Source: Methyloceanibacter sp.
GTDB lineage: Bacteria; Pseudomonadota; Alphaproteobacteria; Rhizobiales; Methyloligellaceae
Direction: 5' to 3'
Length of the DNA stretch: 34,858 nucleotides
NCBI GenBank assembly: GCA_029287395.1
Contig: JARFRF010000017.1
Coordinates: 1 to 34,858 of the forward strand
A model generated the notes under the pieces. It was not told where the DNA came from and made no database searches. It worked only from the letters and a program-made list of their open reading frames with translations. The position numbers and the translations under genes were made by a program. Shown here piece after piece: positions 25,087 to 32,667 of this stretch. The stretch's first letter is position 1. Each line of letters opens with the position of its first letter.

Positions 25087-27033
25087 ATGAGGATTTCATC
25101 GAAGAAGCTCGCGCTGCTTCTCGCGGCATCGTGTCTTGTTCCAGGCGCAGCTCTCGCCGAGGACGAGAAACTTGGCGGGCAGGTCGGTGAAATGACGTTG
25201 ACTGAGGATGACGCAGGTCTTCTGGAGCAAGACCATTTCTCGCCCTATGCAGGCCGCAAATTCGCGAACCGCCCGCTGTGGGGCGACACGCATCTTCATA
25301 CCTCGAATTCGCTCGACGCGCGGGCCTTCGGCGTGACCCTCGATCCGGAGCAGGCCTATCGATTTGCGCGCGGTGAGGAGATCACGACCAGCCATGGATT
25401 GAGGGTTAGGTTATCCCGCCCGCTCGACTGGCTCGTCGTATCCGACCACTCCGACGGTTTGGGCGCTATGAATGAGATCGTGGCCGGCGATGTTACGCTC
25501 ATGCGCGACCCGCAGCTTCGCGATTGGAACAAGCGCCTCAATGCGGGCGGCGATGATGCGCTGAAAGCGACCATGGAGGTGATCGAGTCGTTTGCAGGTG
25601 TCAGCGATATCAAGATGCCTGCTGCTGCGCTCGATCCGCGTTTCGTTCAGACAGTTTGGGATGAGTATCTCGAGACAGCCGACAAGTTCAACGAGCCGGG
25701 CAAGTTTACGACCATCATCGGCTACGAGTGGACGTCTACGGAGGGTGGAAACAATCTGCACCGGAATGTGCTTTATCGGGACGGGGCCATCCGCGCGCAG
25801 CAAATGTTGCCCTTCACCACCGAGAGCAGCTTCAATCCGGAAGATCTCTGGAAGTGGATGGAATCCTATGAGGAAAAGACCGGTGGCCGCGTACTCGCGT
25901 TGGCCCATAACGGCAATGTCTCAAATGGCTTGATGTTCCCTGTAGAGACGAACCCCGCGACCGGTAAGCCACTGACCGGCGATTATGCCAAGACACGTGC
26001 GAAATGGGAGCCCTTGTATGAGGCCACCCAGATCAAGGGCGACGGCGAGACGCATCCCGTCCTTTCGCCGAACGATGAGTTCGCGGATTACGAAACCTGG
26101 GACAAAGCCAATCTCGGCCCAGTTCCAAAAGAAGAATGGATGCTCCAATACGAGTATGCGCGTGAGGCGTTGAAGAACGGCATGAAGCTCGAAGCGCAGC
26201 TCGGCACAAATCCGTACAAGTTTGGCATGGTTGGTTCGACCGACAGTCACACGGCCATGGCGACTGCTCAGGAAGACAACTTCTTTGGTAAGCACGCAGG
26301 CGTCGAGCCCGAGCCCAATCGCTGGGAGCATGTAGTGGGCGAGTTCGGGCCGACCCGCATTCTCGGTTATGACATGGCTTCGTCGGGCCTCGCGGCCGTG
26401 TGGGCTCCTGAGAATACGCGACGCGCCATTTTCGATGCGATGCAGCGCAAGGAAGTCTATGCTACGACCGGGTCTCGAATTGGCCTGCGCTTCTTTGGGG
26501 GTTGGGACTTTGTCGAAAGTGATGCGGGCAGCCGGACACCCGCGGAGATCGGCTATGCGAAAGGTGTGCCGATGGGCGGCGACCTTGAGAACCCGCCCGA
26601 GGGCAAAGCGCCGACGTTTCTCGTCGCTGCCTTAAAGGACCCGCTTAGCGGCAATCTCGATCGCTTGCAAATCGTCAAGGGCTGGATCGACAACAACGGC
26701 GAGACACAGGAGAAGGTCTACGATGTCGTTTGGAGCGACAATCGCAAGCCCGACGCGGAGGGCAAGCTGCCGCCCGTTGGAAGCACCGTCGATGTGAAGA
26801 ACGCAACCTGGACCAATACGATCGGCGCACCTGAACTGATCGCAGTCTGGGAAGATCCCGACTTCGAGCCAGATCAGCGGGCATTTTACTATGCGCGTGT
26901 TATTGAAATTCCAACACCGCGTTGGACCGCCTACGATGCAAAGCGGTTCAATATTGAAATGTCCGATGACGTCCCAATGACCACGCAAGAACGCGCATAC
27001 TCTTCGCCTATCTGGTACACGCCGAAGAGCTGA
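25087..27033 (+). CDS. DUF3604 secreted PHP-like protein (copy 2)
   Basis: This 648-aa paralogue of the preceding protein has its own signal peptide (cleavage near ALA, residue 24) and the same motifs: GDTHLHTSNSLDA (66-78), VSDHSDG (118-124), ALAHNGNVSNG and GSTDSHTAMATA. The two copies align end to end without large gaps, most of the length being recognisably similar, so they come from tandem duplication followed by divergence. Differences cluster in the region after DHSD (about 125-200), the likely substrate pocket, so they may act on different but related compounds. AGGGAGGA precedes the ATG. The next gene follows after 25 bases. Confidence 0.87.
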   Translation: MRISSKKLALLLAASCLVPGAALAEDEKLGGQVGEMTLTEDDAGLLEQDHFSPYAGRKFANRPLWGDTHLHTSNSLDARAFGVTLDPEQAYRFARGEEITTSHGLRVRLSRPLDWLVVSDHSDGLGAMNEIVAGDVTLMRDPQLRDWNKRLNAGGDDALKATMEVIESFAGVSDIKMPAAALDPRFVQTVWDEYLETADKFNEPGKFTTIIGYEWTSTEGGNNLHRNVLYRDGAIRAQQMLPFTTESSFNPEDLWKWMESYEEKTGGRVLALAHNGNVSNGLMFPVETNPATGKPLTGDYAKTRAKWEPLYEATQIKGDGETHPVLSPNDEFADYETWDKANLGPVPKEEWMLQYEYAREALKNGMKLEAQLGTNPYKFGMVGSTDSHTAMATAQEDNFFGKHAGVEPEPNRWEHVVGEFGPTRILGYDMASSGLAAVWAPENTRRAIFDAMQRKEVYATTGSRIGLRFFGGWDFVESDAGSRTPAEIGYAKGVPMGGDLENPPEGKAPTFLVAALKDPLSGNLDRLQIVKGWIDNNGETQEKVYDVVWSDNRKPDAEGKLPPVGSTVDVKNATWTNTIGAPELIAVWEDPDFEPDQRAFYYARVIEIPTPRWTAYDAKRFNIEMSDDVPMTTQERAYSSPIWYTPKS

Positions 27034-27058
27034 TGCCATTGGGCTAAGAGTGTAGTCG

Positions 27059-27670
27059 ATGAGAGTCGTACCTAGGATTGGTCCATACGTCACTGCAGGC
27101 GCCGTGCTCGCAGTGGGTCTTGTGTTCGCGGCGACCACTGCGTTTGCGTGCGGCTATCACAATCCCAGTGATATCGCGCGCGGCACGATGAATTTCATTT
27201 ATCCAAAGTCTCTCTACGTCAGGACCGCCGTTTGGCAGGCGCAGAACAGCGGATTGCTGCCACCAAGACCTCGCCGTGTGGTTAAGGATCTCTTCGCCTA
27301 TCAACGCGCTACAGCAGGTTTGGAAGAACTGGGAAAGGCTCTTGGAGCCGGACCTAATCAACAATTCGGGTTTACCGTCGTGCTGCTCGACTCGATGCTA
27401 TGGACTCGTTACGCCGCCGGGGATGAAGGCTTTGGTGTGACTGTTCATGTTAGTGGTCCCAGTAAGAACGAAGCGGTCGTTGTGACCGAAGGGGCCGTCG
27501 TTCGTGCGTTAAACGCGGGCGTCATCACGTACGATGTAGCCGAGTCGCAAGGGTTGATCCGACTATACGGCCCTAAGGAGCAGCAAGAGACCTTGAGAGC
27601 TGTCATGCGTGGCCAACGGGAAGATGCGTACTCTGACGCGCCAGATGGCGCAACGGAGGCTGCAGGCTAG
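27059..27670 (+). CDS. Unrecognised exported protein next to DUF3604 genes
   Basis: I do not recognise a named domain. The 203-aa product has a signal peptide (VTAGAVLAVGLVFAATTAFA), then a mature N-terminus CGYHNPSDIARGTMNFIYP. A Cys right after FA is close to, but not a proper, lipobox. The middle (about 70-165) looks like a compact alpha/beta domain with VVLLDSMLWTRY and VVVTEGAVVRALNAG. The last 15 residues are acidic and Ala-rich. It lies 25 bases after DUF3604 copy 2 and ends 4 bases before the chosen start of the PpiC gene, so it is in the same transcript. Its role may be accessory to the DUF3604 proteins. Confidence 0.7.
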   Translation: MRVVPRIGPYVTAGAVLAVGLVFAATTAFACGYHNPSDIARGTMNFIYPKSLYVRTAVWQAQNSGLLPPRPRRVVKDLFAYQRATAGLEELGKALGAGPNQQFGFTVVLLDSMLWTRYAAGDEGFGVTVHVSGPSKNEAVVVTEGAVVRALNAGVITYDVAESQGLIRLYGPKEQQETLRAVMRGQREDAYSDAPDGATEAAG

Positions 27671-27674
27671 CCTG

Positions 27675-28556
27675 ATGCAATTGCTTTCGAGGCTCGCACG
27701 CGAGCCGCTCGTCCACTTCGTTCTCATCGGGGCCGTCGTCTTTGTAGCCTATGCGTTTCTCGCAGACGGCGACGAGGCCGAAACGCGAGATCGCATCGTT
27801 GTCACAGAGGGTCGCGTTCTCCAGCTTGCGCAGATATTTGCCAAGACCTGGCAACGCCCGCCGACGCCCCAAGAGCTGCGCGGGCTTCTCGATGCTTACA
27901 TTAAAGAAGAAGTCTACTACCGCGAGGCGGTCAAGCTGGGTCTGGACCGCGACGACACCCTCATCCGCCGTCGAATGCAGCAGAAGATGGAGTTCCTATC
28001 CGAGCCCGATGAGGAAGCGTTGACCGCGGACGATGTAGCGCTTCAGGCCTATCTCGACGATAACAAGAAAAACTATCGCGTAGATCCCGAGCTCGCGTTC
28101 GAACAAGTCTTCATCAATCCGAAGTCGTCTAACGGAGACCCCGAGAAACGTGCGGAGGAGATACGGAAGGCCGCAAAAGCGGGCGAAGATCCGGCCGAAC
28201 TCGGCGACCCCACGCTGCTGCCGAAAACAATGCCGCTGTCTCCCTTGCGAGTGATTCAACGGGAATTCGGCGATGACTTCGCCGAGCTGGTTTCTGATGC
28301 TCCCGAGGGCAAATGGATAGGACCAATCCCGTCGCCTTACGGTTTGCATCTCGTGCGGGTAAATCAGCGAGAGGACGGGTACGACCCGAAACTCGATGAC
28401 GTCCGGGACGCCGTCTTACGGGATTGGCGCAATCTTCAGCGGCACGAGCACCAAGCAGAAGCCTACGACAAGCTGCGGGCCAAGTACGAGGTTGTTCTGC
28501 CCGAGCCAAAAGAGTCTGATCCGACCAAAAGTGACGACAAGGATGACGAGAAGTGA
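27675..28556 (+). CDS. Membrane-anchored PpiC-type peptidyl-prolyl isomerase
   Basis: The 293-aa protein has one N-terminal membrane anchor (LVHFVLIGAVVFVAYAFL), a helical SurA/PrsA-like region (about 50-140 with AYIKEEVYYREAVKLGL) and a parvulin domain toward the C-terminus ending GPIPSPYGLHLVRVNQRE. It should help fold exported proteins in the periplasm. The parvulin core is shortened, so enzyme activity is uncertain and a pure chaperone role is possible. I chose the ATG at 27675, since it opens MQLLSRLAREPLVHF like related proteins; in-frame starts at 27609 and 27645 would overlap the upstream gene. Its stop overlaps the next GTG start. Confidence 0.8.
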   Translation: MQLLSRLAREPLVHFVLIGAVVFVAYAFLADGDEAETRDRIVVTEGRVLQLAQIFAKTWQRPPTPQELRGLLDAYIKEEVYYREAVKLGLDRDDTLIRRRMQQKMEFLSEPDEEALTADDVALQAYLDDNKKNYRVDPELAFEQVFINPKSSNGDPEKRAEEIRKAAKAGEDPAELGDPTLLPKTMPLSPLRVIQREFGDDFAELVSDAPEGKWIGPIPSPYGLHLVRVNQREDGYDPKLDDVRDAVLRDWRNLQRHEHQAEAYDKLRAKYEVVLPEPKESDPTKSDDKDDEK

Positions 28557-29539
28557 TCCGAGTCATCGCCACCGCGCTCGGTCTGCTCGCATTTTACAGC
28601 GCGGCCGAGGCGCATGAACTGCGACCAGGCTTCCTGGAGATCAAGCAGACAGGGGTAGAGACGTACGATATCCGGTTCAAGGTGCCCGCCCGAGGTGACA
28701 TGCGCCTTGGGCTTTACGTTCGCCTGCCGGCGGACTGCGAAGATACGACGCCGGCGCGGACTGAACGGGCTGGCGCGGCGGTTCTAGAGCATCGCGCGGT
28801 TCGGTGCCCTGAGGGCCTGGCGGACCGTGAGGTTTCGATCGATGGCCTATCAGGTACCTTTACCGATGTCGTCGTGCGCGTGGAGTCCGAGGACGGCGCC
28901 ATACAGGCCACGCGCCTGACGCCTGACAGCCCGTTTTTTACTGTGGCGAGAGCGCCGACTTGGGTCGATACGGCTCGCACCTATTTCTTTCTGGGCGTTG
29001 AGCACATTCTGCTCGGAATCGACCATCTCTTGTTCGTGCTTGCACTGCTGCTGCTCGTTCGCGACGTATGGATGTTGGTCAAAGTCATCACCGCGTTCAC
29101 GGTTGCGCACAGCATCACACTCGCCCTCGCAGCGCTCGGCTGGGCCCAAGTCCCGCAAGCACCCGTGGAGGCTGTCATTGCCCTCAGCATCATGTTCGTG
29201 GCGGCGGAGATCGTACGTCAGACGGGGCCGGAGACGGATTTCACAAAACGTGCGCCGTGGTTGGTCGCCTTTGCGTTCGGGTTACTTCACGGCTTGGGTT
29301 TTGGGGGTGCGCTGAAGGAAATCGGTCTGCCGCAATCCGACGTGCCGCTCGCCCTCTTAACTTTCAATCTCGGCGTCGAGGCTGGGCAGCTCTTGTTCGT
29401 ATTTGTAGTGATCGGGCTGAGCTCACTCCTCCGCCGGGTACTGCCGCTTGATCGCAACTGGCTCCGTACTGCGCTCGGCTATAGCATCGGCTCGTTGGCG
29501 GCGGTCTGGTTTGTTCAGCGTGTCGCACTGTTTGTATAA
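28553..29539 (+). CDS. HupE/UreJ-2 family membrane protein, possible metal transporter
   Basis: This 328-aa protein has a signal peptide, a periplasmic domain opening HELRPGFLEI (about 20-140), then six or seven membrane segments. Conserved His motifs of the HupE/UreJ_2 family are present: GVEHILLGIDHLLF, TVAHSITLALA and GLLHGLGFGGALKE. Related HupE and UreJ proteins move nickel or cobalt; the UreJ_2 group is less well studied. The gene starts with GTG in a GTGA overlap with the PpiC stop, so it is coupled. Metal import or export for the metal-dependent DUF3604 proteins is a sensible but untested role. Confidence 0.83.
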   Translation: MIRVIATALGLLAFYSAAEAHELRPGFLEIKQTGVETYDIRFKVPARGDMRLGLYVRLPADCEDTTPARTERAGAAVLEHRAVRCPEGLADREVSIDGLSGTFTDVVVRVESEDGAIQATRLTPDSPFFTVARAPTWVDTARTYFFLGVEHILLGIDHLLFVLALLLLVRDVWMLVKVITAFTVAHSITLALAALGWAQVPQAPVEAVIALSIMFVAAEIVRQTGPETDFTKRAPWLVAFAFGLLHGLGFGGALKEIGLPQSDVPLALLTFNLGVEAGQLLFVFVVIGLSSLLRRVLPLDRNWLRTALGYSIGSLAAVWFVQRVALFV

Positions 29540-29556
29540 TGACCGTGCAACTCTTT

Positions 29557-29574
29557 ACGGCGCGCCGTGTTTTA
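29557..29574 (+). terminator. Candidate terminator after the HupE gene
   Basis: A perfect 12-base palindrome, ACGGCGCGCCGT, starts 18 bases after the HupE stop and is followed by GTTTTA. It is a weak intrinsic-terminator candidate because the stem is short. A second, imperfect pair (CCGTGTTT with AAAC-GA-CACGG, ending 29590) overlaps it. It would separate the DUF3604 cluster from the DUF3300 gene. Confidence 0.3.
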
Positions 29575-29757
29575 GTCACAAACGACACGGTCTACTGGCC
29601 CTGCTCAATGTCTTGAGCGTTCGCTGTATGGCGTGCGCAGATGGTGTTCTACATTCTGCATCACGATTCTGAGGGGCAGGGCATTGGTATGGGACTGACT
29701 GAGCCTGATCGCGACTCGTTGGGTTTCTCTATCCCAGTCAAAAAAGTGGGGACTGTA

Positions 29758-31434
29758 ATGATGGGTAGCACGGTGCGACTCCTGGCAGCTTCGGCAGCGC
29801 TCGCGTTTGGATTTTGGGCGCAAGGGACCGCTCTTGCGCAAGACGGCCAGGCAGACGGGACTGCTGAGCCCTCGCAACAGGCTGCAGCGAATGCCGACAC
29901 AGATGCTGCCGACGGTTCGACTCAAGATGGGCTGCTCAGCGAAGCGGAGCTTGAGCAGCTCGTGGCGCCGATCGCACTTTACTCGGATCCGCTTCTCGCG
30001 AACGTCCTAATCGCATCAACCTATCCGCTGGAAGTCGTGCAGGCGGAACGCTGGTACCAGGACAACAAGGACCTCCAGGTGGATGCCTTGCAAACGGCGC
30101 TGGCGACTCAGGATTGGGACGATAGCCTCAAGGATCTCGTCGCTGTGCCGGATGTCCTTGAGATGATGAACAAGGATCTCGACTGGACACAGAAACTCGG
30201 CGATGCAGTGCTTGCGCAGCAATCCGATGTGATGAACGCGGTGCAAGCCTTGCGCGCTCGCGCCAAAGAAGCCGGTACACTTGAGTCGAACCCACAACAG
30301 ACCGTGACGGTCACGCAGACGGTGGTGCAGAACGCCGATACCACCTCGGCCGGCGGAGAGACAGCGACGCAAGGCGGCCAGACCCAAGAAGTGATCGCGA
30401 TTCAGCCCACCGATCCCGAGAAGGTCTATGTGCCGTACTACGACCCGAATGTCGTCTATGGCACCTGGCCCTATGCCAGCTATCAGCCCTACTACTACCC
30501 GCCACCGCCTGGCTATCGCTTTGGTAGCGCGCTGGCGACCGGGCTTGTATGGAGTGCCGGCTTCGCCATCGGCAATGCGATTTGGGGCGACAACATCAAT
30601 TGGGGCCGCAACGACATCAATGTGAACGTCAACCGCAACATCAGTGGGAACACGATCAATCGCAACAACGTCAACGTCCAGAAGTGGGAGCACAATTCCG
30701 AGCACCGCCGGGGCGTGCAGTACAACAACAACGAAGTTCGCAACAAGTTCGAGAACAAAGGCAACCGGAACAACGTCGGACAGAAGGTCGGTGACAGGCG
30801 CCCTGGCGGCGGTGAGGGCCGTCCTGGCGGCGGTAATCGCCCAGGCAACGTCGGTGGACGTCCGACCGTCGGGGACATCGAAGCCGGCCTTAAACGGCCG
30901 GGCGGGGGCGAAGGTCGCCCCGGTGGCGGCAATTTAGCCGACAAGCGGCCTGGCGGCGGCGAGGGCCGTCCCGGTGGCGGTAACTTGGCTGACAAGCGGC
31001 CCGGTGGCGGCGAGGGGCGCCCTGGCGGCGGCAATCGCCTAGGTAATGCCGGCAATAAACGGCCTTCCGTAGGTGATATCGAGGCCGGTCTCAAAAAGCC
31101 CGGGGCCGACAGGCCCGGTGCAGGTGGTGGCGATCGGAAAGCCAGCCTGAAGGACAGGCCTGCCAGCAAACCCGCAGCGAAGAGACCTGCACCGGCAAAA
31201 CCTACCGCTAAGAAACCTGCATCCAAGAAAGTCGCGGCCGCGAAACCCGCAGCGGAGAAACCCGCTGCAAGGAAACCGCAAAGCCGGCCCAGCGGCAATG
31301 CATTCAAGAAAAGTAGCGGCAGCAGCGCGCGCAAAGCCTCGTCGCGTGGCCGCGCAAGCGCAGGCGGTCGAAGCGTTTCGAGAAGTCGCGGCGGTGGCGG
31401 CCGCCGTGCGGGCGGCGGTGGCCGTCGCAGGTAG
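29758..31434 (+). CDS. DUF3300 exported protein with Gly/Pro/Arg repeats and Lys/Ala/Pro-rich tail
   Basis: The 558-aa protein has a signal peptide, then a DUF3300 domain (about 60-250) with LVAPIALYSDPLLANVLIAST and VYVPYYDPNVVYG. The domain's role is unknown. After a Tyr/Pro-rich stretch and an Asn-rich segment (NVNVNRNISGNTINRNN), the C-terminal half is low complexity: tandem GRPGGG-type repeats, then Lys/Ala/Pro repeats like histone H1 tails, and a final Gly/Arg run. The ATG at 29758 has GTGGGGA before it; an in-frame ATG at 29641 adds no signal-like sequence. It is followed by a DUF2950 gene, a pairing seen in other bacteria. The polycationic tail may bind DNA or acidic envelope polymers. 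Confidence 0.83.
   Translation: MMGSTVRLLAASAALAFGFWAQGTALAQDGQADGTAEPSQQAAANADTDAADGSTQDGLLSEAELEQLVAPIALYSDPLLANVLIASTYPLEVVQAERWYQDNKDLQVDALQTALATQDWDDSLKDLVAVPDVLEMMNKDLDWTQKLGDAVLAQQSDVMNAVQALRARAKEAGTLESNPQQTVTVTQTVVQNADTTSAGGETATQGGQTQEVIAIQPTDPEKVYVPYYDPNVVYGTWPYASYQPYYYPPPPGYRFGSALATGLVWSAGFAIGNAIWGDNINWGRNDINVNVNRNISGNTINRNNVNVQKWEHNSEHRRGVQYNNNEVRNKFENKGNRNNVGQKVGDRRPGGGEGRPGGGNRPGNVGGRPTVGDIEAGLKRPGGGEGRPGGGNLADKRPGGGEGRPGGGNLADKRPGGGEGRPGGGNRLGNAGNKRPSVGDIEAGLKKPGADRPGAGGGDRKASLKDRPASKPAAKRPAPAKPTAKKPASKKVAAAKPAAEKPAARKPQSRPSGNAFKKSSGSSARKASSRGRASAGGRSVSRSRGGGGRRAGGGGRRR
30799..31035 (+). repeat. In-frame tandem repeats (51-bp unit) in the DUF3300 gene
   Basis: The unit RPGGGEGRPGGGNLADK occurs in full at 30895-30945 and 30946-30996. 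A partial third copy, 13 residues long, runs from 30997, and an earlier one from 30799. Two outer copies of VGDIEAGLK with KRPG or KKPG flank the array. Copies differ mostly at synonymous positions, so the protein repeat is kept by selection or recent duplication. Confidence 0.85.
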
Positions 31435-31466
31435 CCTAACAGCATAGAAGCAAAGAGTGAAAACCT

Positions 31467-32402
31467 ATGATGGTGGATGGTATGCCATTGATTCGCCGAC
31501 TCAGCCACGCGGTGTTGTGCTTGGCGCTACTCGGTCTCTGTGCGCAGGCACATGCAGGGCAGCAATTCGAAAGTCCTAAAGCTGCAATCGATGCGCTTGT
31601 TAGCGCGGCGCGCAGCGGAGAGAAGGATAAGCTGATCGACATCCTCGGCTCTGATGGTCAACACGTTATCAGTTCGGGCGATGAAGTTGCCGACAAGAAC
31701 GCCCGGGAGCGTTTTATGGAGGCCTATGACAAGCACCATGAGCTCGAAATGGAGGGGGATGACTTCGCAATCCTTCTGCTCGGCGACGACGATTGGCCGT
31801 TCCCCATCCCCGTTGTTAAGAGAGAGGACGGCAAATGGGAGTTCGATACCGAAGGTGGTCTAGAAGAAATCCTCATCCGTCGCATTGGACGAAATGAACT
31901 CTTGGCCATCGAAGCCGCCCAACTTTACGTCAAAGCACAGGAGAAATACGCGGCGATCAATCCCGATGGTGAGCAGCCTCCAGCTTATGCGCAGCGTTTC
32001 ATAAGTTCCCCTGGCAAGAAGGACGGGCTGTATTGGTCGACAGAGGCGGGCGACGAGGAGAGCCCTCTGTCGAAAAAGTTCATTGAGGTCACAGACGAAG
32101 GCTACAAGCCGGACGGTATCAGGCCGATGCCCTATCGCGGCTACTACTTCCGGATTCTCAAGAGTCAAAGCGACGAAGCGGAGGGTGGCGCACAGAACTA
32201 TATCGATAATGGCCGCATGACCGGCGGCTATGCGCTGATCGCCTTTCCGGCCGAATACAACAATTCCGGTATTATGACCTTCATCGTCAGCCGTGATAGC
32301 GAGGTCCTCGAAAAAGATCTCGGTGAAGATACGACCGATGTTGCGAGCGGCATCGACACGTTTTCCCCCGACGATGGCTGGGAGCCTGCCCAGACTCCAT
32401 AG
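31467..32402 (+). CDS. DUF2950 exported protein
   Basis: The 311-aa protein has a signal peptide (HAVLCLALLGLCAQAHA) and the DUF2950 fold: SPKAAIDALVSAARSGEKDKL near the N-terminus, WPFPIPVVKREDGKWEFDT, NGRMTGGYALIAFPAEYNNSG near the C-terminus. The family is periplasmic and of unknown function. It follows the DUF3300 gene after 32 bases, so both are probably co-transcribed. The first ATG at 31467 was used; an in-frame ATG at 31482 is possible and would leave the signal peptide intact. Confidence 0.83.
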   Translation: MMVDGMPLIRRLSHAVLCLALLGLCAQAHAGQQFESPKAAIDALVSAARSGEKDKLIDILGSDGQHVISSGDEVADKNARERFMEAYDKHHELEMEGDDFAILLLGDDDWPFPIPVVKREDGKWEFDTEGGLEEILIRRIGRNELLAIEAAQLYVKAQEKYAAINPDGEQPPAYAQRFISSPGKKDGLYWSTEAGDEESPLSKKFIEVTDEGYKPDGIRPMPYRGYYFRILKSQSDEAEGGAQNYIDNGRMTGGYALIAFPAEYNNSGIMTFIVSRDSEVLEKDLGEDTTDVASGIDTFSPDDGWEPAQTP

Positions 32403-32464
32403 CCAACCTATTGGCGTCCCATGTTTTTCTTGAGGACGCGCAAGGTCACCGTTGCGAACGCCGT

Positions 32465-32500
32465 CCTACCTGTGGCAAGCGCGCGCTTGCTACAGGTAGG
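32465..32500. terminator. Near-perfect 36-bp palindrome between DUF2950 and SLC13 genes
   Basis: Left arm CCTACCTGT and right arm ACAGGTAGG are exact reverse complements. Between them, GCAAGCGC and GCGCTTGC pair exactly too, with one G-T mismatch at each side of the centre (G at 32474, T at 32491), which in RNA is a wobble pair. There is no loop spacer, so as RNA the middle bases must open. A TTTT run follows nine bases later. It may be a terminator, an attenuator or a recombination/protein site; no second copy was seen in the window. Confidence 0.45.
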
Positions 32501-32667
32501 CCCATCGTTTTGGCAAAAGGTGCGCTCAAAACCGCGCCACTTGCGCGGCAATCGGTTCTTTGGCCAGATACGCGGTCTGGTTTGCGCCGAGACGGTGATT
32601 GCCGTCGAAATTGCCTGAGTGCCCGAACAACACTGGGCTCGATTGGGCTATAGGGCCTCGGGGAATA

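Noticed and set aside
30895-31035. Possible CRISPR array from regular 51-base repeats
   Set aside because: The repeats are contiguous, in frame and code for a Gly/Pro protein repeat; there are no spacers.
30513-31508. Antisense frame of 331 codons opposite the DUF3300 gene
   Set aside because: The Gly/Pro repeats are free of stops on both strands, which creates long mirror frames; no signal peptide or ribosome site supports it.
32411-32653. Small plus-strand frames of 80 and 65 codons in the gap after the DUF2950 gene
   Set aside because: They cross the 36-bp palindrome, have no clear ribosome site and resemble random GC-rich frames.
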